Part shown: positions 16,559 to 25,622 of the stretch, in pieces | Numbering within the stretch: position 1 is the stretch's first letter | How the letters are laid out: every line of letters starts with the position of its first letter | Assembly: GCF_003946085.1 (NCBI RefSeq) | Contig: NZ_RHOB01000008.1 | Span: forward strand, 62,001 to 126,000 | DNA from: Levilactobacillus angrenensis | GTDB taxonomy: Bacteria; Bacillota; Bacilli; Lactobacillales; Lactobacillaceae | Length of the DNA stretch: 64,000 bases | Direction of reading: 5' to 3' | Translations under genes and position numbers: made by a program | Notes under the pieces: model-generated | The model's input: the letters and a program-made list of their open reading frames with translations, nothing else | What the model was told of the DNA's origin: nothing | The model's database searches: none

Positions 16559-17428
16559 TCACTGGGGCCAAATGGCTGTGACCTGGGCAATCACGGGATG
16601 AACGCGAGCGGCATCACTGCTGAGATAGTTGGCGTAGACCGGCATTTGTGCGGCAGCGTCCGTGATGGGCAGTCGCCGGCGGTTGTCATCGGTCGGGGGC
16701 TGGGTAGGCGTCGGGTCCAGCGGGGTGATGTTGGTACTGAAGTAAGGAAAGTCCGAGAACTGCGTAATGGCGGCCAGAGCGCCACGTTCCTCTTGATAGA
16801 AAAACTTGGCTCCCGGGATATGTTGCTGGATGATGGCACGCCACGGGCCAATGTCATCGAGGACCACGAAGCTCAGGTTCTTGAGCTGGTCAAACGTGAC
16901 ACTGGGCTGATTGGCCTGGCTCATGAACTGGTTGAGGTTGACGGCCAACCGTTCTGTACCGACGGATTGGGTGGTAATGGCCGGGTCCACTAGTGGTGTA
17001 TTGGTGAAGGCCAGGACAGCGGCGCGCGTGATTAGAGCCTGGAGCGGGTCGGTCGTCAGGGCGTGGGTTGGCCAGTGAACGTTGCTGGGTAGCCGGTCGC
17101 GTAAGGCATCTAGGACGATGAGGACGCCAGGCAAGGTAGCCGTGACCGGGAGTATTTGCTGGTTACGGTCAAAATTTTGAATGCGCTGGACGGCTTGGTC
17201 GGTGGCCTGTAGTAAATGTTCAGCCTCACGAGCAGCCAGTTCGCCGGTGGGGGTCAGGCTGAGGCGATTGGGTTGGCGGATGAAGAGCTGGACCCCCAGT
17301 TCCGTTTCTAATTTTTGCATCCCCCGAGTGATGGTCGGTTGCGTGACGTGCAAGGCAGCCGCCGTTTGGGCCAGCGTGCCACAGCGGGCGAACGTCACGA
17401 GTTCTTCAAGTAGGTAATTGCTGAGCAA
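16559..17428 (-). CDS. LysR-family transcriptional regulator
   Basis: A 289-residue regulator. The N-terminal winged helix-turn-helix contains GTLAQTAAALHVTQPTITR and MQKLETELGVQLF, followed by RQPNRLSLTPTGELAA; the C-terminal part is the periplasmic-binding-like effector domain. TTG at 17428 is preferred because AAGGAG lies eight to nine bases upstream; the start at 17446 has no site. It is divergent from two tandem aldo-keto reductases, with a perfect palindrome in the shared promoter region, so it most likely controls them. Confidence 0.88.
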   Translation of the reverse strand: MLSNYLLEELVTFARCGTLAQTAAALHVTQPTITRGMQKLETELGVQLFIRQPNRLSLTPTGELAAREAEHLLQATDQAVQRIQNFDRNQQILPVTATLPGVLIVLDALRDRLPSNVHWPTHALTTDPLQALITRAAVLAFTNTPLVDPAITTQSVGTERLAVNLNQFMSQANQPSVTFDQLKNLSFVVLDDIGPWRAIIQQHIPGAKFFYQEERGALAAITQFSDFPYFSTNITPLDPTPTQPPTDDNRRRLPITDAAAQMPVYANYLSSDAARVHPVIAQVTAIWPQ

Positions 17429-17446
17429 GGGACAGACTCCTTTCAA

Positions 17447-17465
17447 GTATACGTTACCCGTATAC
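17447..17465. promoter_or_regulatory. LysR-type operator
   Basis: GTATACG-TTACC-CGTATAC, perfect 7-bp arms, fits the T-N11-A rule for LysR-family boxes. It lies 19 bp from the LysR start and about 80 bp before the aldo-keto reductase. Confidence 0.65.
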
Positions 17466-17546
17466 TAGCATGACTAATTGGTAATTTTCAAGTGCGGGAT
17501 GCGGTCGTATAGTAGAGCCATTGCATGAAAAGGAAAGGTGATTCAA

Positions 17547-18416
17547 ATGGTTGAAGTCCCAACAGTTAAGTTAAGTAATGGCGTCACGATGCCACAACTC
17601 GGCTTCGGTGTTTTCCAGATTCCCGACCTAGCGGCATGTGAAGCGGCCGTGACCGCTGCACTACAGGCTGGCTACCGGATGATTGATACGGCCACGGCCT
17701 ACAACAATGAAGAAGCCGTGGGCCGCGCGATTCATAAGAGTAGCATCCCCCGCGAGGACCTGTTTATCACGTCCAAGTTGTGGGTCTCCGACTTCACGTA
17801 CGACCGCGCCAAACAAGGCATTGATGCTTCGCTGAAACGCTTGGGCCTGGATTACTTGGACCTGTACCTCTTGCACCAACCTTATGGCGACACCATGGGC
17901 GCTTGGCGAGCTTTATCTGAAGCTTACCAAGCAGGTAAAATTCGGGCGATTGGCGTCTCTAATTTTTACGCCGACCAGCTGAAAAATTTGGAATTGACTA
18001 TGCCAGTCCAACCGGTCGTAAACCAGATTGAAGTCAATCCGTGGTATCAACAGCCCGCTGAAGTGGCGTTTAACCAGGGCGAGGGGGTCCGCGTTGAAGC
18101 TTGGGCCCCGTTTGCGGAAGGCAAGCAAGCCATCTTCACCAACCCAACGCTGCAGGCGATTGCGCAAGCTCATCACAAGACGGTTGGTCAAGTTATCTTG
18201 CGTTGGCTGCTACAACGCGGCATTACCGTGATTCCCAAGTCGGTTCATCCCGAACGGATGCAAGAGAATATCGATGTCTTTGATTTTGAATTGACGGCCG
18301 CCGACATGCAGACGATTGCCAGTTTAGACCAACGGACCAGCCAGTTCTTTGACCATCGCGACCCAGTAACGATTGAACAGATTTTTGGGTCAAGTTTGCA
18401 ACAATTAAAGGAGTAA
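17547..18416 (+). CDS. Aldo-keto reductase (AKR5-like), first of tandem pair
   Basis: A 289-residue NADPH-dependent reductase of the TIM-barrel family. The catalytic tetrad is visible: D and Y in MIDTATAYNNEEAVG, K in FITSKLWV, H in LYLLHQPYG. The C-terminal NADPH-binding segment VIPKSVHPERMQEN is the IPKS motif of 2,5-diketo-gluconate-reductase-like enzymes. ATG at 17547 has AAGGTG upstream. Four bases separate it from a paralogue of the same length, so the two arose by duplication and form one unit controlled by the divergent LysR protein. Carbonyl substrate unknown. Confidence 0.9.
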   Translation: MVEVPTVKLSNGVTMPQLGFGVFQIPDLAACEAAVTAALQAGYRMIDTATAYNNEEAVGRAIHKSSIPREDLFITSKLWVSDFTYDRAKQGIDASLKRLGLDYLDLYLLHQPYGDTMGAWRALSEAYQAGKIRAIGVSNFYADQLKNLELTMPVQPVVNQIEVNPWYQQPAEVAFNQGEGVRVEAWAPFAEGKQAIFTNPTLQAIAQAHHKTVGQVILRWLLQRGITVIPKSVHPERMQENIDVFDFELTAADMQTIASLDQRTSQFFDHRDPVTIEQIFGSSLQQLKE

Positions 18417-18420
18417 TGAG

Positions 18421-19287
18421 ATGACTAATCAACCAACGATTCATTTAAATGATGGTAATGATATCCCGGCCATTGGTTTCGGGACCTTCCAAATTCCCAG
18501 CGATGGGTCTACCAAACAGGCCGTGACGGCGGCCTTAAATGCCGGCTACCGGCATATCGACACGGCTGTGGCCTACTTCAACGAAGCCGAGGTCGGCCAG
18601 GCCATTGCCGCTAGCGACATTGCCCGCGACCAAATCTGGGTCACCAGCAAGTTGTGGCTACAAGATTACGGTTACGAAGCAGCCAAGCGGGCCATTGACA
18701 CGTCACTGACCAAGTTGGGTTTGGATTACTTGGACCTGTATTTGATTCACCAACCCTACGGCGACGTACCCGGAGCTTGGCGAGCGATGACGGAAGCCCA
18801 ACAGGCCGGCAAGCTCAAGTCGATTGGCGTCTCCAACATGACGCCTAAGATTTGGCAGAAATTTGTACCGGACTTTGCCGTCAAGCCTGCCGTCAACCAA
18901 GTCGAGTTCAACCCAACCTTCCAGCAGCGACCATTGCGCGACCTGATGGCGAGTGATGACGTGAAGCTGGAAGCCTGGGCACCTCTGGGTCAAGGGAATC
19001 AAAACTTACTGCAAAATCCAGTAGTGACGGCTTTAGCTGCCAAGTATGGCAAGGACGTGGGCCAAATCATTTTGCGGTTTGAAAACCAATTGGGCGTAGT
19101 CGTTTTGCCCAAGTCCGTCCACGCTGCGCGGATCAAGAGTAATTTAGCCATCTTTGATTTCACGTTGACCGATGCGGAGATGCAGCAGTTGGCCGCACTG
19201 GATACGGGTGAGGGACGGCATGATCCGGATGCACCGGGCGTTCAGGACATGTTGTTAGGGGCATTTGATGTCCACGCTGATGATTAA
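18421..19287 (+). CDS. Aldo-keto reductase (AKR5-like), second of tandem pair
   Basis: A 288-residue paralogue of the preceding enzyme. Catalytic residues are in HIDTAVAYFNEAEVG (D, Y), WVTSKLWL (K) and LYLIHQPYG (H); the cofactor motif is VLPKSVHAARIKSN. ATG follows GGAG within the 3' end of the upstream gene, so translation is coupled. The two proteins share the frame throughout but differ at many positions, suggesting an old duplication with divergent substrate pockets rather than recent redundancy. Confidence 0.9.
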   Translation: MTNQPTIHLNDGNDIPAIGFGTFQIPSDGSTKQAVTAALNAGYRHIDTAVAYFNEAEVGQAIAASDIARDQIWVTSKLWLQDYGYEAAKRAIDTSLTKLGLDYLDLYLIHQPYGDVPGAWRAMTEAQQAGKLKSIGVSNMTPKIWQKFVPDFAVKPAVNQVEFNPTFQQRPLRDLMASDDVKLEAWAPLGQGNQNLLQNPVVTALAAKYGKDVGQIILRFENQLGVVVLPKSVHAARIKSNLAIFDFTLTDAEMQQLAALDTGEGRHDPDAPGVQDMLLGAFDVHADD

Positions 19288-19304
19288 ATCGATAGCGTCA
19301 AATT

Positions 19305-19335
19305 GGTCGGAGCCTAGGTGCTGCGGCCTTTTTTG
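19305..19335 (+). terminator. Terminator of the aldo-keto reductase operon
   Basis: GGTCGGAGC/GCTGCGGCC stem with one wobble and one mismatch, then six T. Confidence 0.75.
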
Positions 19336-19373
19336 TGCTGAGTTGATTTAACCACTAATTAAGCGGGGGAACA

Positions 19374-19382
19374 TGTTATAAT
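19374..19382 (+). promoter_or_regulatory. Extended -10 promoter of the AbrB/DUF998 gene
   Basis: TG-T-TATAAT is a full extended -10 element about 38 bp before the start codon. No -35 match at 17 bp, as expected for this class. Confidence 0.55.
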
Positions 19383-19419
19383 GGAATTCATTGTGTCACA
19401 TGAGGTAACGGAGGAAAAC

Positions 19420-20583
19420 ATGCGTGAGAAAGATTTTCAATTAAATATCCCCGCGGAGATTGGTGAACAGCTACAGTTGAAGCCGGAGACGCCGGTCAAA
19501 CTGGTCGTAAAACGCAATCGGTTAGTCGTGCAACTTGAGGAACCCCGCCAGCAATTATTTCAAAATAAAGTCCTGTTGTGGCCAGTCCTGACCGCACTAT
19601 TCGTGAGCCTGTCCTTTTATCTTTACAGCCTGCAACAACGGCTGCGGACCATCAAGTTAGTGGGGGACTATTCTTTGGCCACGGCTATTATCGTGTTGGG
19701 GGTGGTGATGGGTACGGCCTTGTTTGCCGGCTTCTTCATCCACGGGCGCCATGATCCGGAGAATCATTTCAGCCAAAACGTTTACTGGCGAAACTTTCCC
19801 GTGATTGTGCTGTCATTTGCGCTGATCTTGGGGCTCGTGTTGACTGGGAGCATGTGGCTGCTGGGGATGCTGTTCAAGGGCGCCCGCTTTGACCTCATCA
19901 CGGCTAGTATCATTTTATTTGCGTTTAGCGTGGTGACTAACGCCGTCATGATTTATTTTGCCTTGGTGGTCGATGCCGGGGTGCTGTCAACGGTGCTGAT
20001 TCTCGTGATTATCAGTGGGGTCATCATCGCAATGGCCGTGAACAATCAGAAATATTGGTGGCAGCACAACCTGAGCTTCCTGGGGACAAGCGGGGCGTCG
20101 AGTGGGTGGCAGTTCAACGCGACCTTGATTTTCTCGGCGCTGTTGATGATTGCTCTGATCGACTACCTATTCGTGCGGCTACAGGAATCGCTCCTGCAAA
20201 GCCGGAGATTGCTGATACTACGGGGATTGCTCACGTTGACGGCGCTGGATTTGGGATTAGTCGGCGTCTTTCCCAATAACATTAGCTCCCATGCGCTACA
20301 TGACCAAGTATCTGTATTCCTGGTCTACTTGATTATCGCGCTGATTGTTGGTGTCCGCTGGTTACTGCCGCAGGTGACCCGGGATTTCTTATACCTGTCA
20401 TACGGGATTGGCGCAGCCTTAGTTGTGGCCGCCGTCTTGTTCCAAGTCATCGGCTACTTCTCGCTCACTGCGTTTGAAATGGTCGCGTTCGTGCTGGCAT
20501 TTGGCTGGCTGTTGATGCTATTGGACCGTATCGAAGCGTTGATCGATGTGGGGACTGAAGGGCTGATTACGCGGCAGAAGTAA
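19420..20583 (+). CDS. Membrane protein with N-terminal AbrB-like domain and DUF998-like region
   Basis: A 387-residue protein. Residues 1-42 (EKDFQLNIPAEIGEQLQL, then KPETPVKLVVKRNRLVVQLEE) look like a SpoVT/AbrB swapped-hairpin half. The rest is about ten membrane helices; NLSFLGTSGASSGWQFNATL and LGLVGVFPNNISSHALHDQ resemble the conserved blocks of DUF998 proteins. ATG at 19420 follows GGAGG; the longer frame from 19381 overlaps the -10 box and is rejected. A DNA-binding-type fold fused to a polytopic membrane domain suggests a membrane-tethered regulator or an oligomerisation module, but no function is known to me. Confidence 0.75.
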   Translation: MREKDFQLNIPAEIGEQLQLKPETPVKLVVKRNRLVVQLEEPRQQLFQNKVLLWPVLTALFVSLSFYLYSLQQRLRTIKLVGDYSLATAIIVLGVVMGTALFAGFFIHGRHDPENHFSQNVYWRNFPVIVLSFALILGLVLTGSMWLLGMLFKGARFDLITASIILFAFSVVTNAVMIYFALVVDAGVLSTVLILVIISGVIIAMAVNNQKYWWQHNLSFLGTSGASSGWQFNATLIFSALLMIALIDYLFVRLQESLLQSRRLLILRGLLTLTALDLGLVGVFPNNISSHALHDQVSVFLVYLIIALIVGVRWLLPQVTRDFLYLSYGIGAALVVAAVLFQVIGYFSLTAFEMVAFVLAFGWLLMLLDRIEALIDVGTEGLITRQK

Positions 20584-20600
20584 GTAAGATGATGCATTAA

Positions 20601-20645
20601 AAGGTGGCTGTTACCGGAATATTTCTGGTGACAGCCACCTTCTTT
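20601..20645 (+). terminator. Terminator after the AbrB/DUF998 gene
   Basis: AAGGTGGCTGT..ACAGCCACCTT, 11-bp perfect outer stem with a further imperfect inner stem, followed by a short T-rich run. SIR copy g starts ten bases later. Confidence 0.8.
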
Positions 20646-20655
20646 AATTACGGGG

Positions 20656-21294
20656 CTAAAGGTTGAAAGTAGTAATAACGCGGTAGTTCCAGAAATGACA
20701 GTGTTCTGTCCACCAAAATTAGCGAAACCAGGGCCTGCGTCAGCCAGAGATTCCGCCTGCTATGGGGGACACCTCCAGCCTGAGAAACGGTCTTCCGGTT
20801 CGCTTTGAAGACTGGCAAAATCCGCCAGTCTTCAAAGTCGCCCCACGCTGTAGGCTGAGAAAAGGCCTCAGCCAACACCGTCGACACAGCTGGCTCCACC
20901 TCTGGCTGCCTCCGACGGATTGGTGATAGTCAGCAAGACGGCGTTAGTTAAAGACTAGTTGTTAGATCAACCGCTAACTGGGGCTAAGCCAACTATTACT
21001 AGCACGCACACTTGTAGCCGAGAGTCCGCCAAATATGGGTTCAGCCGTGGGAGTTCCCTTAGTGGCATGGGTCACGCCGCTTAGGAAACTGGCGTCTTTG
21101 AGACGTGACTTTCGGCTCAAAGCGAGGCCGAGACCGTTTCTCAGGCTCGGTCCGGTCCGCCCACCGCGTTCCAACCCATAGTTGGCGGACGGTAGGCGGC
21201 CAGTTCGAACTATGAAGCTGTAAACGACTATTTTTTTACGTCATGAGTCGCGCGGTGATAAGACTTCTAGCTGATTTTTATCTTTCGGCCTAAG
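20656..21294 (-). repeat. SIR element, full-length (copy g)
   Basis: Reverse copy of 639 bp. The plus-strand left end is CTAAAGGTTGAAAG; the right end CTTTCGGCCTAAG is a degenerate partner. It contains the perfect right hairpin CTTTGAAGACTGGC/GCCAGTCTTCAAAG (20803-20837), the closing stem (21024-21041 with 21173-21190) and the AGTT hairpin (21052-21059 with 21083-21090). It abuts the stop codon of the next minus-strand gene. ORFs inside it are by-products of the repeat. Confidence 0.9.
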
Positions 21295-21295
21295 G

Positions 21296-21835
21296 CTATT
21301 GGTGATTCAAGACAGACATCTTCGCCGGCATCTGCCGTACCTTTTGCGCCGCGTGCTGGGCATTGATTCGCTTGACGATTTTGCTAAGCGTGGTCGTGGC
21401 CGTTTGGTCCTGGCGGAATGAATGGACGATCATGCTGTCATAGGTGACCCGGTCGCCTTGTAAAGAAAACCAGTTGGGGGCGAGATTTTTATCTGCCGTC
21501 GTTACATGCTGATTCGGCCAGACCAAGTAGCGCGTGGGGTGCTTAGTCGCATAGTGTTCGACCTGCCAGCCCGCCTGAAAATCGTTGACCTCCTGCCAGC
21601 GCTGGAGCTTGGGTTCTTTGATGGCATAGTAAATGATGGCACTGTAGGCGAGCTTGGGATGGTGAGCCAAGTCGTTGGTCGTCAGTTTGGTAGACTGGTG
21701 GTGCGACGGGTGCGTTGCCGCTGACTGAGTGGTTGGGCTAGGGGACTGGTGGTGCGACGTTGCCACGACTGCAATCAGTCCGCCAATCAGCAGTAGGCCA
21801 ACGAGACCGACCAGCCATTTAGTTAGTCTTGACAT
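21296..21835 (-). CDS. Secreted or membrane-anchored hypothetical protein
   Basis: A 179-residue protein with a single N-terminal helix (MSRLTKWLVGLVGLLLIGGL), a Ser/Thr/His-rich spacer and a globular part starting LTTNDLAHHPKLAYSAIIYYAI. There is no lipobox cysteine, so it is probably held by an uncleaved signal anchor. The DL-x-x-x-PKL-x-YSAI-x-Y pattern resembles small surface proteins common in lactobacilli, but I cannot name the family with certainty. AGGAGGT is well spaced from the ATG. Its stop codon touches SIR copy g, which may have replaced its original 3' flank. Confidence 0.75.
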   Translation of the reverse strand: MSRLTKWLVGLVGLLLIGGLIAVVATSHHQSPSPTTQSAATHPSHHQSTKLTTNDLAHHPKLAYSAIIYYAIKEPKLQRWQEVNDFQAGWQVEHYATKHPTRYLVWPNQHVTTADKNLAPNWFSLQGDRVTYDSMIVHSFRQDQTATTTLSKIVKRINAQHAAQKVRQMPAKMSVLNHQ

Positions 21836-21942
21836 GTCATACCTCCTGAAAAAATGGATAACCTTAGTGTAGCGGTCGGGCGTGCTGGCGTAAAGGGGGC
21901 AAAGATTGGGAAACGACGCGACGCAACACCTTTAGTGCCCAT

Positions 21943-21981
21943 CAAAAAAACCACCTAAGCGCAGTCTACACTCAGGTGGTT
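21943..21981 (-). terminator. Terminator of the Apf-like gene
   Basis: On the minus strand ACCACCTGAG/CTTAGGTGGT (one wobble) followed by seven T. Confidence 0.85.
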
Positions 21982-22002
21982 ATGGCTAAATTCAATTGTG
22001 TT

Positions 22003-22401
22003 TTAGTACCAGTGGTGATGTTGCCAGAAGGACTTCGCTTTGGTCCAAGTCCCATAACGACCAGCCACGTACTTGTTGGCGGTCTTTTCTTGGTTGACAG
22101 CAGATAAGTTGCCATGCAAATAAGACTTCAGTAATTGGTAACGACCATAACAGTTACCGTTACGTGCGGTGTAGCTGTAGCGGGATTCACGGTAAGCAAT
22201 CCACTTCTTAGCAGCCTTTTGCTTCTTAGATAAGCCAGAGTTGATCTTGGCGATTTTCTTCTTTTGGCTAGCAGATAACGTTGCAGCTTCTGCAGTCACA
22301 GTTGGTTCCGCATTAAAACTGGTGGCGACGTTGGTAATCATCCCAAAGGAGATACCGAAAATTAGTAAGATTGAAGCTAATTTGATTTTAAATTTAGTCA
22401 T
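22003..22401 (-). CDS. Aggregation-promoting-factor-like secreted protein
   Basis: A 132-residue exported protein. Signal peptide MTKFKIKLASILLIFGISFG, cut probably near TAEAA. The C-terminal 70 residues (KKWIAYRESRYSYTARNGNC, then YGRYQLLKSYLHG, NQEKTANKYVAGRYGTW, SFWQHHHWY) match the lysozyme-like domain of lactobacillar Apf proteins, in which the E of YRES is the presumed catalytic acid. Unlike typical Apf it lacks a LysM domain or long repeats, being only a short linker plus domain. Role inferred: peptidoglycan turnover at the cell surface. Confidence 0.85.
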   Translation of the reverse strand: MTKFKIKLASILLIFGISFGMITNVATSFNAEPTVTAEAATLSASQKKKIAKINSGLSKKQKAAKKWIAYRESRYSYTARNGNCYGRYQLLKSYLHGNLSAVNQEKTANKYVAGRYGTWTKAKSFWQHHHWY

Positions 22402-22629
22402 ATTTTTTAAACACTCTTCCTCGTTTGTTAATCTCTACCTAGTAGCATACGCGATGAATGTTGCAGTCATGTTACTACGCAATTAAAAGGCCGTCACAAG
22501 GAGGTAAAGTTATATGACGTTATTTGGGGTATTAATCCTTATTGGGGTGCATTAAAACCGCTTGGTAGAGGGAATGGCAGCGGATTTAAGTAAATATTTC
22601 AATAGTGAATAGGCGGATTGGTTAGCAGG

Positions 22630-23466
22630 TCATGAAAAGAGTTGTTGCCAACCAAAATAGCCGATGACTACGATCCCCAGCGCAATACGATACCAGCCGA
22701 AGAGCTTGAAATCATTGTTGCGGATGTAGCTGAGCAGAAATTTAATGGCTAAATAGGCCACGATGTAGGAGACGATAACGCCGGTTAACAAGATGATGAC
22801 TTGGGTATAAGTAAAGGAATTGCCGTGGATCAGGTATTTTAAGACCTTGAGCGAAGAGGCGCCGAACATGGTCGGAATAGCCAGAAAAAAGGAAAATTCA
22901 GTGGCCACGTAGCGGGAAGTTCCTAGTAAGATTGCCCCCAGAATCGTTGCGCCCGAGCGCGAGGTACCCGGGACCATCGCTAGAACCTGGAAGCAGCCAA
23001 TCAGGATGGCTAGCTTGAAGGGAAGGGTATTGAGATCGGTGAAGCGTGGCGTTTTGGTCCGGTTGTAATTTTCAATTACAATAAAGAGCATCCCGTATAG
23101 AATCAAGGTCGTGGCGATGACCGGCCAACTGGTCAGGTGGGCATCCATCCAGTCGTTGAGCGGTAGGCCGACGATGATAGCCGGTAAAACGGCGACGACG
23201 ACCTTGATCCACAGTGACCAGGTTTGGCGGCGTTCGCGAATGGATTTCGTGGTGGCCCATGGATTGAGTTTGTTAAAGTACAGAACTAACACGGCCAGAA
23301 TGGCGCCCAGCTGGATGACGACCATGAACATATTAATGAAAGCGGTCGGCTCGTTAAGCTTGATGAATTCGTCGGCCAAGTACAGGTGGCCTGTGGAACT
23401 GATCGGCAAAAACTCCGTGACACCCTCAATGATGCCGAGAATAACGGCTTTAATAATGTCTAACAC
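22630..23466 (-). CDS. uppP: Undecaprenyl-diphosphate phosphatase (BacA/UppP)
   Basis: A 278-residue integral membrane phosphatase that recycles the undecaprenyl carrier for cell-wall synthesis. The two conserved active-site segments are present: [14 protein letters not shown] near residues 14-27 and [10 protein letters not shown] in the second half. The GTG start at 23466 is chosen because AAGGGG is well spaced and the protein then has the family's usual length; the open frame continues upstream to 23682 but that part overlaps the neighbouring gene and its terminator and is not homologous to the family. Confidence 0.93.
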   Translation of the reverse strand: MLDIIKAVILGIIEGVTEFLPISSTGHLYLADEFIKLNEPTAFINMFMVVIQLGAILAVLVLYFNKLNPWATTKSIRERRQTWSLWIKVVVAVLPAIIVGLPLNDWMDAHLTSWPVIATTLILYGMLFIVIENYNRTKTPRFTDLNTLPFKLAILIGCFQVLAMVPGTSRSGATILGAILLGTSRYVATEFSFFLAIPTMFGASSLKVLKYLIHGNSFTYTQVIILLTGVIVSYIVAYLAIKFLLSYIRNNDFKLFGWYRIALGIVVIGYFGWQQLFS

Positions 23467-23555
23467 AAGAAATTCCCCTTTGTAAGTAGCAGTAATTTCT
23501 AGCTTATCAGACCGACGTAAAGAGGCTGTCTCAGTTGTGTAAAATCTATGTAAAA

Positions 23556-23582
23556 CAAAAAGGCCGACGACTGCCGACCTTG
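23556..23582 (-). terminator. Terminator of the membrane protein gene
   Basis: Minus-strand stem AAGGTCGGC/GTCGGCCTT with wobbles, then five T. Confidence 0.75.
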
Positions 23583-23623
23583 GTATCATGGGATTTAGCG
23601 CATGAAAATTTTTAAAAATCAGC

Positions 23624-24541
23624 TTAACCGTTATTTTCCGAAGCGAGTCCGCGTTGGTACGCCAAGACCTTGCGGAAAACAAAGACGGTCCCTAAAAAGA
23701 AGCAGGCGGCCAGACTCGCAGCAATCGGCAATGTGTGGAACATGTTGGCGGGTAAGACCAATGCCAAAAGTGGAAAGGCGTAGGCCGCGGGCAACTTGAT
23801 GCGCAAGAGTTGCAGGAGCACGAAGACCAGCGGCAATGCCAGTAACGTGGTCAGTAACCAGGATGCCAGGAGGGTGTGGATCAGCACGCCCAACGTGGCG
23901 GCACCGGCCAGCGCGATGATTTGGCGAATGGCCAGTTTGCCTGGGTAGTCGGGCAACTGCGAGACCTCAAAGAAAACCACCAGGACCGGGGGAATCCCCG
24001 CCATTTGTGGGAAGCCGGCGAGCCAAACGGCGGCGACCCAGACGGAAGCGACCAACGTGAAGCCCAGCATGTGAGAGACGTGGAGTGGTTGGCCCGCAGG
24101 TTTACCGCGGTAATGGCCCTGGAGCAAGACGCCGACGGTCAGGGTCAACGTGAAGATCAGAATCGCCAGGATAAAGGACCAGTGCGTGGCGTTGATGATG
24201 ATAGGCAGCAGACCAGTGGCAAATGAGGGGGCGAGGGTCGAGCGCAGCACGCTGAGTAACAATAGGATTAAAATCAAGGTCAGATAGACCTTCTCAGCGT
24301 AAGTGATGTTCAGTTGGTTGACCAGAAAGCCAATCACAGCGGTCCCAGACGGTGCCAGGAAGATTTTAAATGGTTGCGCGATCCAACTGCTATTATGGTA
24401 GATCCAGGTGCCGGCCGTCAGTGCGCCAATTTCGGGGAGAATGATTTCGTAGTCCCCGAGGATAGTCGCCGCGGCGACCATCAGTAGAACAAACGCAAAG
24501 CCAATCAGGTAGTCGCGCCGCTCAAGTTTGGTTAATGACAT
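23624..24541 (-). CDS. Polytopic membrane protein of unknown function
   Basis: A 305-residue protein that is almost entirely hydrophobic, with about ten predicted helices. Conserved-looking polar spots are [40 protein letters not shown] and [11 protein letters not shown]; the last two resemble pore-lining re-entrant segments of HPP-like or FUSC-like membrane proteins, but the match is too weak to assign. ATG at 24541 has AAGGAGG twelve bases upstream, a wide spacing; a stop codon upstream in frame excludes a longer protein. It has its own terminator before uppP. Confidence 0.75.
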   Translation of the reverse strand: MSLTKLERRDYLIGFAFVLLMVAAATILGDYEIILPEIGALTAGTWIYHNSSWIAQPFKIFLAPSGTAVIGFLVNQLNITYAEKVYLTLILILLLLSVLRSTLAPSFATGLLPIIINATHWSFILAILIFTLTLTVGVLLQGHYRGKPAGQPLHVSHMLGFTLVASVWVAAVWLAGFPQMAGIPPVLVVFFEVSQLPDYPGKLAIRQIIALAGAATLGVLIHTLLASWLLTTLLALPLVFVLLQLLRIKLPAAYAFPLLALVLPANMFHTLPIAASLAACFFLGTVFVFRKVLAYQRGLASENNG

Positions 24542-24772
24542 GAGTCAAGAATACCTCCTTATATTTTTTTATATAAAATCGGATTTTTTGTCTAAGCGGT
24601 TTTGATTATAGCACGATGCGCCAGTGATTTCAGGTTGAAAATGTTCTGAAAACGTTGCCAACATTGGTATTGCGGTCACCAGAAATTTGGCTTGTCCGGT
24701 TGAACTTTCCCGTTTCATTTCGCTGGGCTTAGGGTATACTAAAGAAATAACCAAACATCAGGAGAAAACACC

Positions 24773-25561
24773 ATGATTGCATTGAAATCGCAACGCGAGA
24801 TTGACGGCATGCAGGCGGCGGGAGATATCCTCGTCGGCCTCTTCCATGAACTCGAAGACTACATTAAACCTGGCATCACGACCTGGGACATCGACCATTT
24901 TTCCTACGAATACATCGTGGGCCACGGGGCTACCCCGGGTGAATTAAATTTTGAAGGCTACAAGTACTCGACCTGTGTCAGCGTCAATGACATGATCTGC
25001 CACGGTTGCCCCAGCAAGGCAATCGTGTTGCGCGACGGCGACCTAGTCAAAATGGACACGGTCATCGACTATCACGGCTACCTCAGTGATGCCTGCCACG
25101 CCTTTGTTGCGGGCACCCCGTCGGCCGAAACGCAGACGTTGATGGACGTCACGCTTAAGGCGCTTTACAAGGGAATCGACCAAGCCGTAGTGGGCAACCG
25201 GATCGGCGATATTGGTTTTGCCATTCAGGACTACGCGGAAAATCAATTGGGTTATGGCGTGGTGCGCGACTACATCGGCCACGGCATTGGACCGACGATG
25301 CACGAGGACCCCGATGTGCCGCATTACGGCCGCGCCGGTCATGGTACACGGTTAAAGGCGGGGATGACGATTACCATCGAACCCATGATCAACGTCGGTA
25401 GCTATGAGTGCAGCGTGCCCGCCGAAGATGGCTGGACGATTCGGACGGTTGACGGCAGTTGGAGCTGCCAGTATGAACACACGATTGTGATCACCGATGA
25501 TGGTCCGAAGATTTTGACGTCGTTTGACCATGAGTTGGATGCGCGGTATTTATTGAAATAG
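24773..25561 (+). CDS. map: Methionine aminopeptidase type I
   Basis: A 262-residue cytoplasmic metalloprotease that removes initiator methionine. The five metal ligands of the M24 pitta-bread fold can be placed: D in VKMDTVIDY, D in YLSDACHAF, H in YIGHGIGPTMHE, E in ITIEPMI and E in CQYEHTIVI. The catalytic-pocket His is in MICHGCPS. AGGAG is correctly placed before ATG. TATACT at 24735-24740 is a likely -10. It is a single-gene unit with a strong terminator. Confidence 0.95.
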   Translation: MIALKSQREIDGMQAAGDILVGLFHELEDYIKPGITTWDIDHFSYEYIVGHGATPGELNFEGYKYSTCVSVNDMICHGCPSKAIVLRDGDLVKMDTVIDYHGYLSDACHAFVAGTPSAETQTLMDVTLKALYKGIDQAVVGNRIGDIGFAIQDYAENQLGYGVVRDYIGHGIGPTMHEDPDVPHYGRAGHGTRLKAGMTITIEPMINVGSYECSVPAEDGWTIRTVDGSWSCQYEHTIVITDDGPKILTSFDHELDARYLLK

Positions 25562-25569
25562 GTATGACG

Positions 25570-25603
25570 AAAGGGGCCCGCGAATTGTTCGCAGGCCCCT
25601 TTG
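25570..25603. terminator. Bidirectional terminator after map
   Basis: AAAGGGGCC-GCGAA/TTCGC-GGCCCCTTT with a three-base loop. Confidence 0.9.
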
Positions 25604-25622
25604 CTGTAAAATTTTTAAGCCA

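Noticed and set aside
20974-21174. ORF MERGGRTGPSLRNGLGLALS, also near 43954-44139 and 63652-63864
   Set aside because: The same peptide appears only inside SIR copies, has no ribosome site, and the underlying DNA varies in a way that keeps stems rather than codons.
23467-23682. N-terminal extension of UppP (72 extra residues)
   Set aside because: It overlaps the next gene's 3' end and terminator and would place a charged tail before the first helix; GTG at 23466 has a good site.
23624-24541. HPP-family or FUSC transporter
   Set aside because: The diagnostic HPP sequence is not present; similarity is limited to hydrophobic composition.
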